Source: Clostridia bacterium (GTDB lineage Bacteria; Bacillota; Clostridia; Oscillospirales; CAG-272). Taken from it: 41,893 nucleotides of DNA. The notes beneath the pieces were generated by a model, which had not been told where the DNA came from, searched no databases, and saw only the letters and a program-made list of their open reading frames with translations. Numbering within the stretch: the first letter of the stretch is position 1; every line of letters begins with the position of its first letter. Both the position numbers and the translations under genes were made by a program. The stretch lies in assembly GCA_017451915.1 (NCBI GenBank), contig JAFTNJ010000053.1:1-41893 (forward strand), written 5' to 3'. Shown piece by piece: positions 23,280 through 31,499 of this stretch.

Positions 23280-24361
23280 ACTACGTGACCCTCCTTATGG
23301 CGGGCTTCTCCCTGTTGGGGGCCGCCGACCGTATATTGGGAAACAAATTCGGGCTTGGAAAAGAGTTTGAGCGCGGCTTGATGCTGCTGGGAACCATGGC
23401 ACTTTCCATGATTGGTATGTTGGTGCTGGCACCGCTGTTGGCCGAGCTTCTCAAACCCGCCCTGCAGGCCATGTCCGAGGTGCTGCCCTTTGACCCTTCC
23501 ATCATTCCCGCATCGCTTTTGGCCAACGATATGGGCGGCGCGCCCCTGTCCGTGGAGGTAGCCAAGGATCCCGCCATTGGTGCCTTTAACGCCATGGTGG
23601 TATCCTCTATGATGGGATGCACTATATCCTTTACCATTCCCTTTGCCCTGGGATTGGTGGACAAGAGCCTGCATCGTGAGACCCTGATCGGTCTTTTGTG
23701 CGGCTTGGTAACCATTCCCGCGGGATGCTTGGCTGCGGGATTGGTGTCAGGCATCGCCCCGGGACCCTTGCTCTTGAATCTGATTCCTCTGATCCTCTTT
23801 TCCGGGCTGACGGCCTGGGGGCTTTTGAAGATCCCCAATATCTGCGTTGCTATTTTTCATGCTCTTGGTGTGGTGATCAAGATTCTGATCACCTTCGGCC
23901 TTGCCATTGGAATTTTTACCTTTTTGACCGGGATCGAGTTGCTTCCCGGTGTTGATACCTTTGAGAACACCGCCGGCGTTGTCCTGAATGCCGCGGCGGT
24001 TATGACGGGAGCCTTTCCCTTGCTGTTTGTCCTGTCCAAGCTGTTGACCAAGCCGCTGCAATGGCTGGGACAGCGGATCGGGATCAATTCCACCGCGGCC
24101 ACGGGGCTCTTTTCCACCCTGGCCAGCAGTATGATCACCTTTCCCATGCTCAAGGACATGGATCAAAAGGGAGTGGTTCTTAATTCGGCCTTTGCCGTGT
24201 CGGCGGCCTTTACCTTTGCAGGGCACCTGGCATACACCCTGGCGGTGGATGCGTCGTATCTGTTTTGCATGATCGTTGGCAAGCTGGTGGCAGGGGTGCT
24301 GGCAGTTTGTATGGCATTGCTGATCTATCGGAGAGTGTTTGAAAAGAAGGAAGACAACTAA
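23276..24361 (+). CDS. EutH-like ethanolamine permease family protein
   Basis: 361 residues, about ten membrane segments. The family signature ASLLANDMGGAPLS lies near residues 78-91, and STAATGLFSTLASSMITFP in the second half matches EutH. EutH is thought to help ethanolamine enter the cell at low concentration or low pH. No other eut gene (ammonia-lyase, microcompartment shell) is in the window, so the substrate here is open. The start ATG overlaps the stop of the PHP gene in ATGA (23276-23279), with GGAAGGAAG upstream, indicating translational coupling. It lies between the ATPase and helicase genes of a DNA-processing operon, which is unexpected. Confidence 0.82.
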   Translation: MNYVTLLMAGFSLLGAADRILGNKFGLGKEFERGLMLLGTMALSMIGMLVLAPLLAELLKPALQAMSEVLPFDPSIIPASLLANDMGGAPLSVEVAKDPAIGAFNAMVVSSMMGCTISFTIPFALGLVDKSLHRETLIGLLCGLVTIPAGCLAAGLVSGIAPGPLLLNLIPLILFSGLTAWGLLKIPNICVAIFHALGVVIKILITFGLAIGIFTFLTGIELLPGVDTFENTAGVVLNAAAVMTGAFPLLFVLSKLLTKPLQWLGQRIGINSTAATGLFSTLASSMITFPMLKDMDQKGVVLNSAFAVSAAFTFAGHLAYTLAVDASYLFCMIVGKLVAGVLAVCMALLIYRRVFEKKEDN

Positions 24362-24384
24362 CGAATTATCAAAGGAGGTAGCCT

Positions 24385-26616
24385 ATGAGTGAAATTTTTT
24401 ATCGGTTTCCCGAATTCATCCGTGAGTTTATCTATTCTCACGGCTGGGAATCTTTGCGGGGGATCCAGGTGGCGGCGGCGGAGACCATTTTTCAAACCGA
24501 CCACAACCTGCTCCTGACCTCCTCTACCGCCAGCGGTAAGACCGAGGCAGCCTTCTTTCCCATCCTTGCCGAGCTTTGCGAGGATCCGCCGTCCAGCGTG
24601 GGTGTGCTTTACATCGCGCCCTTGAAGAGCCTGATCAATGACCAGTTCTACCGCATTGAGGAGCTGATGGAGCAAAGCGGGATCCCCGTGACCCATTGGC
24701 ACGGCGACGTTGCCCAGTCCCATAAGAAGAAGCTGTTGGATAAGCCGCGGGGCATTTTGCAGATCACCCCCGAATCTTTGGAGGCCATGCTGATCAATCG
24801 AAGTAACGATTTATTGCGGTTGTTTGGCGATCTGCGCTTTGTGATTATCGACGAGATTCACACCCTCACGGGGAGTGACCGAGGCAACCAGATCCTGTGT
24901 CAACTGGCGCGCATTGGACACATCATCGGTCACCATCCCCGCCGCGTGGGACTTTCGGCTACCATTGGTGACCCCGCCCGCGCCGCGGCCTGGCTGGGGG
25001 CGGGAAGCGGACGCGAGACCGACGTTCCCGCCGTTCCCGTGGAGAAGATCCGTTGGCGTCTTGGGATGGAGCATTTCTATATTCAAAATGCCAAAACCGC
25101 CCAAACGCCCGAGCCCAAGGAGCAGACCGAGCCTCCCGCCCCTCCCGTAGCCTACGATGCGGGCTATTCCTTTATGTACGATTGCGTCAAGGACAAGAAA
25201 TCTCTGGTGTTTTCCAATTCCCGGGAGGAAACCGAGTATCTTTGCGCCACCTTCCGTCAGATTGCGCGGAACCGAGGGGATAAAGACATCTTCCTGATCC
25301 ACCATGGCAATCTTTCTGCCTCCATTCGGGAGGAGGCAGAGCTGAAAATGAAGGACGAGGAGGAAATGGCGGTTACCTGCGCTACGGTCACCATGGAGCT
25401 GGGCATCGACATTGGACGCTTGGAGCGAGTGTTGCAGAACCAGTCGCCCAATTCGGTCACCTCCTTCCTGCAACGCCTGGGACGCTCCGGGCGTCGGGGG
25501 CAGCCCCCCGAAATGATGATGGTCTTCCGTGAGGAGGATCCGCTTCCCAACACGCCGCTCCCGCAGCTGATCCCGTGGGAGCTGCTCAAGGCCATTGCCA
25601 TTGCCCAGCTCTATATTGAGGAACGCTTCATCGAGCCTCCCAATATGCGCAAGCTGCCGTACAGCCTGCTGTTTCATCAAACCTTGAGCGTTCTGGCGTC
25701 CTCCGGGGAATTGACCCTACGGCGTCTGGCCGAGCGCGTGCTCTCCCTGCCGCCCTTTGCTCACGTGCCCAAGGAGGATTACAAGGCGTTGATCCTTTCC
25801 ATGCTCAACCAGGATTTCTTGGAAATGACCGAGGAAAAGACATTGATCGTGGGATTGGCAGGAGAACGCTTGCTTCGCAGCTTCAAATTTTACGCCGTGT
25901 TTAAGGATTCCGAGGACTATACCGTGCGGTGTGGCTCGGACGAAATCGGAACCATCACCACGCCGCCCCCCGTAGGGGATCGCTTTGCCTTGGCTGGGCG
26001 CGTCTGGGAGGTGGAGGAGCTGGACATTCAACACAAGCTGATCTACGTCAAAAGCGTGGAAGGGAAGATGGAGGTCTCCTGGCCCGGCGATTTTGGCGAG
26101 GTGCATACCCGCATTGTGGAGCGCATGAAGCGGGTGTTGCAGGAGGACACGGTCTATCCCTATCTCAAGCCCAACGCCCAAAAGCGGTTGGAGGTGGCAC
26201 GCCGTGTAGCACGGAATACCGGAATGCTGGAGCATTCCCTGGTGCATCTGGGAGGATACTCCTGGTGCCTGTTCCCATGGCTGGGGACCCGTTCCTTCCG
26301 TGCCATTCGCCGCATGATCAAGCAAATGAGCGGACGCTTCCGTATCTCGGGCGTGGAGTACGAGGGCTGCTATTTTATCACCTTTAAAATGGCGGCAGGG
26401 AACGACGCCCTTCTGATCCACGAGCTGGCCGAGCTTTGTCGCAGGGGTGCCATGTGTGGTGACGAGCTGGTTTCCTCCGGAGAGGCTCCCGTGTTTGAAA
26501 AATATGACGATTACGTTCCCATGCCCCTGCTTCAGCACGCCTACGCGGTGGATAAGCTGAATCCCGAGGAGGCGGCAAGCCGTCTTTTGGAGATCGAGCA
26601 GGAGCTGGAGGAATGA
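24385..26616 (+). CDS. Lhr/BrxHI-like superfamily 2 DEAD/DEAH-box helicase
   Basis: 743 residues. The SF2 motifs occur in order: motif I TASGKT (48-53) in the Lhr-type context SSTASGKTEA, Ia APLKSL, Ib ITPESLEAM, II DEIH (156-159), III SAT (191-193), V TMELGIDIG and VI QRLGRSGRRG. The C-terminal half (about 400-743) fits the winged-helix and beta regions of Lhr-core helicases. It should translocate on nucleic acid using ATP. BREX type 2 uses an Lhr-like helicase, BrxHI, together with BrxD. Here it ends the operon, 23 bases after the EutH-like gene, with a strong AAAGGAGG site. Confidence 0.88.
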   Translation: MSEIFYRFPEFIREFIYSHGWESLRGIQVAAAETIFQTDHNLLLTSSTASGKTEAAFFPILAELCEDPPSSVGVLYIAPLKSLINDQFYRIEELMEQSGIPVTHWHGDVAQSHKKKLLDKPRGILQITPESLEAMLINRSNDLLRLFGDLRFVIIDEIHTLTGSDRGNQILCQLARIGHIIGHHPRRVGLSATIGDPARAAAWLGAGSGRETDVPAVPVEKIRWRLGMEHFYIQNAKTAQTPEPKEQTEPPAPPVAYDAGYSFMYDCVKDKKSLVFSNSREETEYLCATFRQIARNRGDKDIFLIHHGNLSASIREEAELKMKDEEEMAVTCATVTMELGIDIGRLERVLQNQSPNSVTSFLQRLGRSGRRGQPPEMMMVFREEDPLPNTPLPQLIPWELLKAIAIAQLYIEERFIEPPNMRKLPYSLLFHQTLSVLASSGELTLRRLAERVLSLPPFAHVPKEDYKALILSMLNQDFLEMTEEKTLIVGLAGERLLRSFKFYAVFKDSEDYTVRCGSDEIGTITTPPPVGDRFALAGRVWEVEELDIQHKLIYVKSVEGKMEVSWPGDFGEVHTRIVERMKRVLQEDTVYPYLKPNAQKRLEVARRVARNTGMLEHSLVHLGGYSWCLFPWLGTRSFRAIRRMIKQMSGRFRISGVEYEGCYFITFKMAAGNDALLIHELAELCRRGAMCGDELVSSGEAPVFEKYDDYVPMPLLQHAYAVDKLNPEEAASRLLEIEQELEE

Positions 26617-26630
26617 AAAAGTCGGCAAAT

Positions 26631-26650
26631 ATTACAAAAAATATTGTAAT
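26631..26650. promoter_or_regulatory. Candidate operator palindrome overlapping a -35 box
   Basis: ATTACAA (26631-26637) and TTGTAAT (26644-26650) form a perfect 7-base inverted repeat with a 6-base gap. Its right arm is the -35 box of the promoter at 26644-26672. A repressor bound here would block transcription of the metallophosphoesterase genes. The regulator is unknown; a weak terminator role for the helicase operon is an alternative. Confidence 0.35.
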
Positions 26651-26672
26651 TTAAAAATCTTTATGCTATAAT
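26644..26672 (+). promoter_or_regulatory. Promoter of the metallophosphoesterase lipoprotein genes
   Basis: TTGTAA (26644-26649) and TATAAT (26667-26672) have a 17-base spacer. The leader is about 110 bases long and no riboswitch was recognised in it. Confidence 0.8.
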
Positions 26673-26790
26673 GTTGACAACCTCTATAAAAATCCGAATG
26701 CATAGATCGCATACGGTATTTTCCAGATAGCATTCACCTTCTGATCTTACGGGGCTCTGCGGATCCCCTTGACCCGAAAGGAGCAAATCC

Positions 26791-29088
26791 ATGAACAAAT
26801 CCATGCATTGGTTTACACGCGGCCTGGCCTGGTTGCTGGCTCTCGTCCTGGCAATGGGACTGATGGGCTGCCTTCCCGAAGGAGGCCCCGTGGACGGTAC
26901 TACCGCCTTTTCCACTGCCTCCACCACAGAGGAAAAAACGACCACGGATGGAATTACCACCGAGGAACCGCCCCACGAGCATTTGTTCGAGCGTGTTCAG
27001 GTCACCCACACCCCCTGTATCCTTGCCGGGGAGCAGGTTGCCACCTGTGCTTGCGGAGAGGTTATGACCTCAACCCTTCCCGCCACGGGCGTTCACGTTT
27101 ATGAAAACGGTGTCTGCCTGGGTTGTGGGCAAAACGAGATCCCTCTCACGGCGGTGTCCTCGGTCTACGACGCGGACGGCGACGGGCAGAACGACGTTTA
27201 CTATTTCTCTCCGCTGCTGACGAACCGGTTAGATCACGCTATCCACGTAAGCGCGGGGGACTATGATCCCACCCTTTCCTCCGCAAAGGTCAGCACAACC
27301 ACTGCGGGGGAGGGCGGCATTCGCCATTGGTACGTTGCCTACGGCGCCAATGAGTACATCGTTTACCGTGTCAACGTTCCCGAGGATGGGCTTTACGAAA
27401 TGGTGATCCATTTCCGCATGAAGGACGCCCAACTGCGTGGCGCAAAATATACCGTCAACGGCGGAACCGATCAGGAACAGATCTTTGAGACCTCTCACAG
27501 CTTTGAAGGAACCGGATACGAGCAGGTCAGAGACAGTGCAACGCTCACCTCTTATATGTACGGCATCACGGTCAACCTGAAAAAGGGTGAGAACATCATC
27601 AGGATCGACCAACCCTCCGTAGGTGATAAGACCCAGCATTTCAGAGACTTTTACTTTGTAAAGGTTGGGGAGACCCACTTCCATTCCTATGAGAATGCGA
27701 TCGTGGCCTTGGCTGCCACCTGTGTTGATGACGGTGTGGAACGTGCCGTTTGCGCTTGCGGCCGGAACCGTGTAGCGGTTCTCCCGGCTACGGGGGAACA
27801 TACCTACGTCAACGACGTCTGCTCGGTCTGCAACCGCGTTTACCGGGAAAACGGAATCCTTTATTACGATTTTCTCTACGACCTGCCCGGCTTTGCCGGC
27901 GGAACCGTGGAATTTTGTCCCGAGGTCACCGATACCTACACCTTCTATTGGGGCGACGCCAACGGCAAGCTGAAGGACTATACCATGCTCTATTCCGAGA
28001 CCTTTGAAAAAGATGTTACGGCAGAGCTGACCGTTCAATCCTTTACCGCAATTCCCAAAGGGGCTACCCATTTGCTGGCCGTCAGCTCCGGGGGAAGCCA
28101 CAATTATGCGTATGAAATTCCCGCCGCGCGGAGATTTGGCGCAACCGAGCTCTATTCCTTTGGCGCACTTTCGGATTCGCACCAGGGAACCCGCTACGGA
28201 TCTAATACCATTCCTTACAACCATTTTGTGGAGGCGTCCAGAACCCTTTACGAAAAGGGCGTGCTGGCCATTGGTCTTTGCGGAGACTTTTCCTATGACA
28301 ACATCGAGTCGGAATACATTTTGCATGCCGACGCGGTGAAGGAGATCTTCGGATTCGCTCCCCAAATGCCCATCTTTACCACCACCGGCAACCATGAGTC
28401 CAAATACACGGGATTCTCCGGGGATTGGTATCTCAAATACGCCCGCGATGTGATAGACCACTATGACAGCGATCTGAAAAAGATCTTCTTCCCCGGGGAT
28501 GATCTGGATTACGTAGTGGAGCTCCCCGACGGAAGCGTCATGGTTTATCTCCACCAGGTGTACTACGACTACAACAAGACCACCTCCCGTCTTTTGGATG
28601 ACTACCAGCTGGATTGGCTGGGCGCGCGACTCGAGCAGTACAAGGATCGCACCGTGTTCCTCTTCTTCCATACCTTCTTGGATGGGGAGGCGGGAGACGC
28701 CCAAACCTCCACCGGTAAGGAGTACGGTCTGCCTCTGATCGCGGGCACGGTGGATCACACCCGCTTGACCCAGTATTTGACCCAATACAAAAACGTGGTC
28801 TATTTCAGCGGACACTCCCACCAGTCCTTTGATCTCCAGTTCATGAAGCCCAAGGCAGGGGACAAATCCAATCTCTACACCAACATCGATAACAACAACG
28901 GCACCTTTGCCACCATGGTTCACATTCCGTCGGTTGCGGCCACCCGTTCCGGCACCGGCCTTTCGGATGCCAAGAACCGATCCGAGGGGTACATCGTGTA
29001 TGTGTATGAGGATTGCATCGTATTCGAGGGGTATGATTTTGTAAACGATCAGGCCTTCGCCTACGCAACCTACATTATCCAAAAGTAA
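26791..29088 (+). CDS. Metallophosphoesterase lipoprotein with CxCG/CxxC repeats (copy 1)
   Basis: 765 residues, exported; lipobox LMGC, C27 lipidated, then a Thr-rich linker. Two zinc-ribbon-like repeats (C86/C88-C109/C112 and C321/C323-C344/C347, each with LPATG between) flank a beta-rich region (about 140-295) resembling a carbohydrate-binding module. A DADGDGQND loop (about 127-135) resembles a calcium site. The C-terminal calcineurin-like domain (about 455-765) has D462/H464, D499, N534/H535 (GNHE), H627 and GHSH (674-677), a complete dinuclear metal site. Substrate unknown; a cell-surface phosphodiesterase or phosphatase is likely. AAAGGA precedes the ATG. It is followed by a terminator and a close paralogue. 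Confidence 0.83.
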   Translation: MNKSMHWFTRGLAWLLALVLAMGLMGCLPEGGPVDGTTAFSTASTTEEKTTTDGITTEEPPHEHLFERVQVTHTPCILAGEQVATCACGEVMTSTLPATGVHVYENGVCLGCGQNEIPLTAVSSVYDADGDGQNDVYYFSPLLTNRLDHAIHVSAGDYDPTLSSAKVSTTTAGEGGIRHWYVAYGANEYIVYRVNVPEDGLYEMVIHFRMKDAQLRGAKYTVNGGTDQEQIFETSHSFEGTGYEQVRDSATLTSYMYGITVNLKKGENIIRIDQPSVGDKTQHFRDFYFVKVGETHFHSYENAIVALAATCVDDGVERAVCACGRNRVAVLPATGEHTYVNDVCSVCNRVYRENGILYYDFLYDLPGFAGGTVEFCPEVTDTYTFYWGDANGKLKDYTMLYSETFEKDVTAELTVQSFTAIPKGATHLLAVSSGGSHNYAYEIPAARRFGATELYSFGALSDSHQGTRYGSNTIPYNHFVEASRTLYEKGVLAIGLCGDFSYDNIESEYILHADAVKEIFGFAPQMPIFTTTGNHESKYTGFSGDWYLKYARDVIDHYDSDLKKIFFPGDDLDYVVELPDGSVMVYLHQVYYDYNKTTSRLLDDYQLDWLGARLEQYKDRTVFLFFHTFLDGEAGDAQTSTGKEYGLPLIAGTVDHTRLTQYLTQYKNVVYFSGHSHQSFDLQFMKPKAGDKSNLYTNIDNNNGTFATMVHIPSVAATRSGTGLSDAKNRSEGYIVYVYEDCIVFEGYDFVNDQAFAYATYIIQK

Positions 29089-29100
29089 CGTTCACTCTTA

Positions 29101-29140
29101 TGGCCACCACGATCCCTCCTGTATTGTGGTGGTCATTTTT
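29101..29140 (+). terminator. Terminator between the two metallophosphoesterase genes
   Basis: TGGCCACCACGAT (29101-29113) pairs with ATTGTGGTGGTCA (29123-29135), then TTTTT. The next gene's AGGAGG begins a few bases later, so the second copy may depend on read-through; no separate promoter was seen. Confidence 0.8.
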
Positions 29141-29154
29141 AAAAGGAGGATCCA

Positions 29155-31392
29155 ATGACAGCAAAACGAATCATATCCGTAGGTCTGCTCCTTTGTCAGC
29201 TTCTGATTTTGGTGGGGTGCAGTCCCGCAACGGTTCCTGCAACTCCTACCGCGGGTATCGTCACCACCGAGGAGCCGCCTCACCAGCATAAATTCGAAGG
29301 TGTTCAGGTCACGCAAACGCCCTGTATCGTTGCCGGGGAGCAGCTCGCTGCCTGTGCCTGCGGAGAGACGGTGACCTCGCCCCTTCCCGCCACGGGCCTT
29401 CACGTCTATGAAAACGGTATCTGCCTGGGGTGCGGACAAAACGAGATCCCACTGACCGCCGTTTCCTCTCTTTACGACGCGGACAGCGACGGTAAAAATG
29501 ATGTTTTCTATTTTTCGCCCCTCCTCTCGGATCGGTTTGCCAACGCGGTTCACGTTTGGGCCGGGGATTATGACAAGAGCCTGTCCTCGTCCAAGATCAG
29601 CAACACCACCGCGGCAGACATCCGACATTGGTATATTGGAGACGAAAGCCAGTCCATTGTTTATCACGTTACTGTGCCCGAGGCAGGACTTTACGAAATG
29701 GTGATCCACGTGCGTATGAAGGATGCCCAGGCCCGCGGAGCCAAGTACACGGTCAACGGCGGAACCGACCACGTGCAGATCTTTGAAACCTCTCACGCAT
29801 TTACGGGTGTGGGCCACGAGCAGGTGCGGGACGCCGATACGCTTTCTTCGTATATGTACGGCATCACCGTCAATCTGGTAGCGGGGGAAAACACGGTTCA
29901 GATCCAACAATCCTCGGCTTGTTCCTTGAGTCAGCATTTCAGGGATCTTTATTTTGTTCGTGTTGGAGATCCCCATGTTCATTCCTATGAAACGATCACC
30001 GTAACCCTTGCGGCAACCTGTGCCGATGACGGAGAGGAACGCGCCGTCTGCTCCTGCGGCCGGACGCGCGTGGCGGTGCTTCCTGCCACAAAAGCGCATA
30101 CCTACGTCAACGACGTTTGCAGCGTTTGTCATCGGGTTTACCGAGAAAACGGAATTCTTTACTACGATTTCCTCTACGATCTGCCCGGTTTTGCGGGGGG
30201 AACCGTGGAATTTTTACCCACCGCTACCGATACGTACACCTTTTATTGGGGCGACACCAACGGCAAGCTGAAGGACTATACCATGCTCTATTCCGATGCC
30301 TTTGAACAGGGCGTTACAGCGGAGGTGTCGATTCAGTCCTTTACCGCGATCCCCGAGGGGGCGACCCGCTTGCTGGTCTGCAACCGAAGTGGGGAGGTGG
30401 TCTCCTCGTACGACCTTCCCGAGGAACGCCTGTTCACCCGGACCGCCCTGTATTCCTTCGGCGCCATTTCCGATACCCATCAGGGAACCCGTTACGGCCC
30501 CACCAGCTTTGCCTACGAACGTACGCTCCACGTGCTGAAGACCCTTGCCGACCAAGGCGTTTCCTTGGTGGGGATCTGCGGCGATATTACCTACGTCAAC
30601 GAGGAATTTGAGTATATTCTTCACGCCGAGGTTATTCAGGAGTTTTACCGGTATGCGCCCCGGGTGCCTGTTTACACCGTCAGCGGGAACCACGAGGCAA
30701 AATTCACGGGCTTTTCCAAGCTTTGGTATCAGACCTACGCGCAGAATGCCGTGACGTATGATACCGATTTGAAGCCGATCTTCAGCGACGGAAACGATCT
30801 GGACTTTGTGGTAGAGCTGCCCGACGGAAGCGTGATGATCTATCTGCACCAGATCTATTACGATTACGGAAAGAAGACCTCCCGTCTGTTGGATGACTCC
30901 CAATTGGATTGGCTGGGGGCACGGTTGGAGCAGTATCAGGACCGCACGGTCTTTCTGTTCTTCCACACCCAACTGGACGACGAGGTTGGCGATGCCACCA
31001 GCATCGGCGGCGTGGAGGGATCCCTGTCGTTGATTGCCGGTACCGTGGATCATACCCGCTTGACCGAATATTTCACCAAATACACCAACGTGGTTTATTT
31101 CAGCGGACACTCCCATTTCCCCTTTGACGTGCAGTTCGTCACTCCCAAGGCGGGAAAGACCAACTACAATAAAAACATCGACAACAAAAACGGCACCTTT
31201 GCCACCATGGTTCACATTCCTTCTGCGGCGGCGGTGAGCGAGATCAGCGACGAATCCACCTCCTCCAAGGCCAATAACCAACGCTCCGAGGGCTACATCG
31301 TGTACGTGTACGAGGATTGCGTGGTGTTCCGCGGATATGATTTTGTTGGTCAGCAGACGGTGGCCTACGCCAATTACATCATTCAAAAATAA
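29155..31392 (+). CDS. Metallophosphoesterase lipoprotein with CxCG/CxxC repeats (copy 2)
   Basis: 745 residues, the same architecture as copy 1: lipobox LVGC with C22, CACGE and GCGQNE zinc-ribbon-like repeat, beta-rich middle region with a DADSDGKND loop, second CSCG/CSVC repeat, then the phosphoesterase domain with SDTHQGTRYG, ICGDITY, SGNHE, FFHT and SGHSHF. Long stretches match copy 1 almost exactly around the catalytic core, while signal peptide and linker differ. This points to a tandem duplication kept under selection. AGGAGG lies 6 bases before the ATG. The substrate is unknown. Confidence 0.83.
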   Translation: MTAKRIISVGLLLCQLLILVGCSPATVPATPTAGIVTTEEPPHQHKFEGVQVTQTPCIVAGEQLAACACGETVTSPLPATGLHVYENGICLGCGQNEIPLTAVSSLYDADSDGKNDVFYFSPLLSDRFANAVHVWAGDYDKSLSSSKISNTTAADIRHWYIGDESQSIVYHVTVPEAGLYEMVIHVRMKDAQARGAKYTVNGGTDHVQIFETSHAFTGVGHEQVRDADTLSSYMYGITVNLVAGENTVQIQQSSACSLSQHFRDLYFVRVGDPHVHSYETITVTLAATCADDGEERAVCSCGRTRVAVLPATKAHTYVNDVCSVCHRVYRENGILYYDFLYDLPGFAGGTVEFLPTATDTYTFYWGDTNGKLKDYTMLYSDAFEQGVTAEVSIQSFTAIPEGATRLLVCNRSGEVVSSYDLPEERLFTRTALYSFGAISDTHQGTRYGPTSFAYERTLHVLKTLADQGVSLVGICGDITYVNEEFEYILHAEVIQEFYRYAPRVPVYTVSGNHEAKFTGFSKLWYQTYAQNAVTYDTDLKPIFSDGNDLDFVVELPDGSVMIYLHQIYYDYGKKTSRLLDDSQLDWLGARLEQYQDRTVFLFFHTQLDDEVGDATSIGGVEGSLSLIAGTVDHTRLTEYFTKYTNVVYFSGHSHFPFDVQFVTPKAGKTNYNKNIDNKNGTFATMVHIPSAAAVSEISDESTSSKANNQRSEGYIVYVYEDCVVFRGYDFVGQQTVAYANYIIQK

Positions 31393-31393
31393 G

Positions 31394-31438
31394 AACAAAA
31401 AAGCAATGCTATGTGAAAATAGTATTGCTTTTTTTGTT
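31394..31438 (+). terminator. Terminator after the second metallophosphoesterase gene
   Basis: AACAAAAAAGCAATGCTAT pairs with ATAGTATTGCTTTTTTTGTT around a short loop. Its last bases form the start of the next promoter's -35 box. Confidence 0.85.
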
Positions 31439-31465
31439 GACAAGGGGAGAGCGGTAGAGTATAAT
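31437..31465 (+). promoter_or_regulatory. Perfect consensus promoter of the AraC-type regulator gene
   Basis: TTGACA (31437-31442) and TATAAT (31460-31465) match the consensus with a 17-base spacer. It is fused to the end of the preceding terminator. Confidence 0.88.
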
Positions 31466-31499
31466 AAAAGAAAGACGACACGAAAGGAGCTCTTCGGCC

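Noticed and set aside
23276-24361. Ethanolamine-utilisation microcompartment operon
   Set aside because: Only the EutH-like permease is present; no EutBC, shell proteins or aldehyde dehydrogenase appear.
19371-26616. Complete BREX locus
   Set aside because: Only BrxD-like and BrxHI-like genes are found. No PglX methylase, PglZ phosphatase, BrxC/PglY or BrxL is present.
26674-26702. Second promoter starting with TTGACA at 26674
   Set aside because: No acceptable -10 box lies 15-19 bases downstream; the TATAAA nearby is only 6 bases away.
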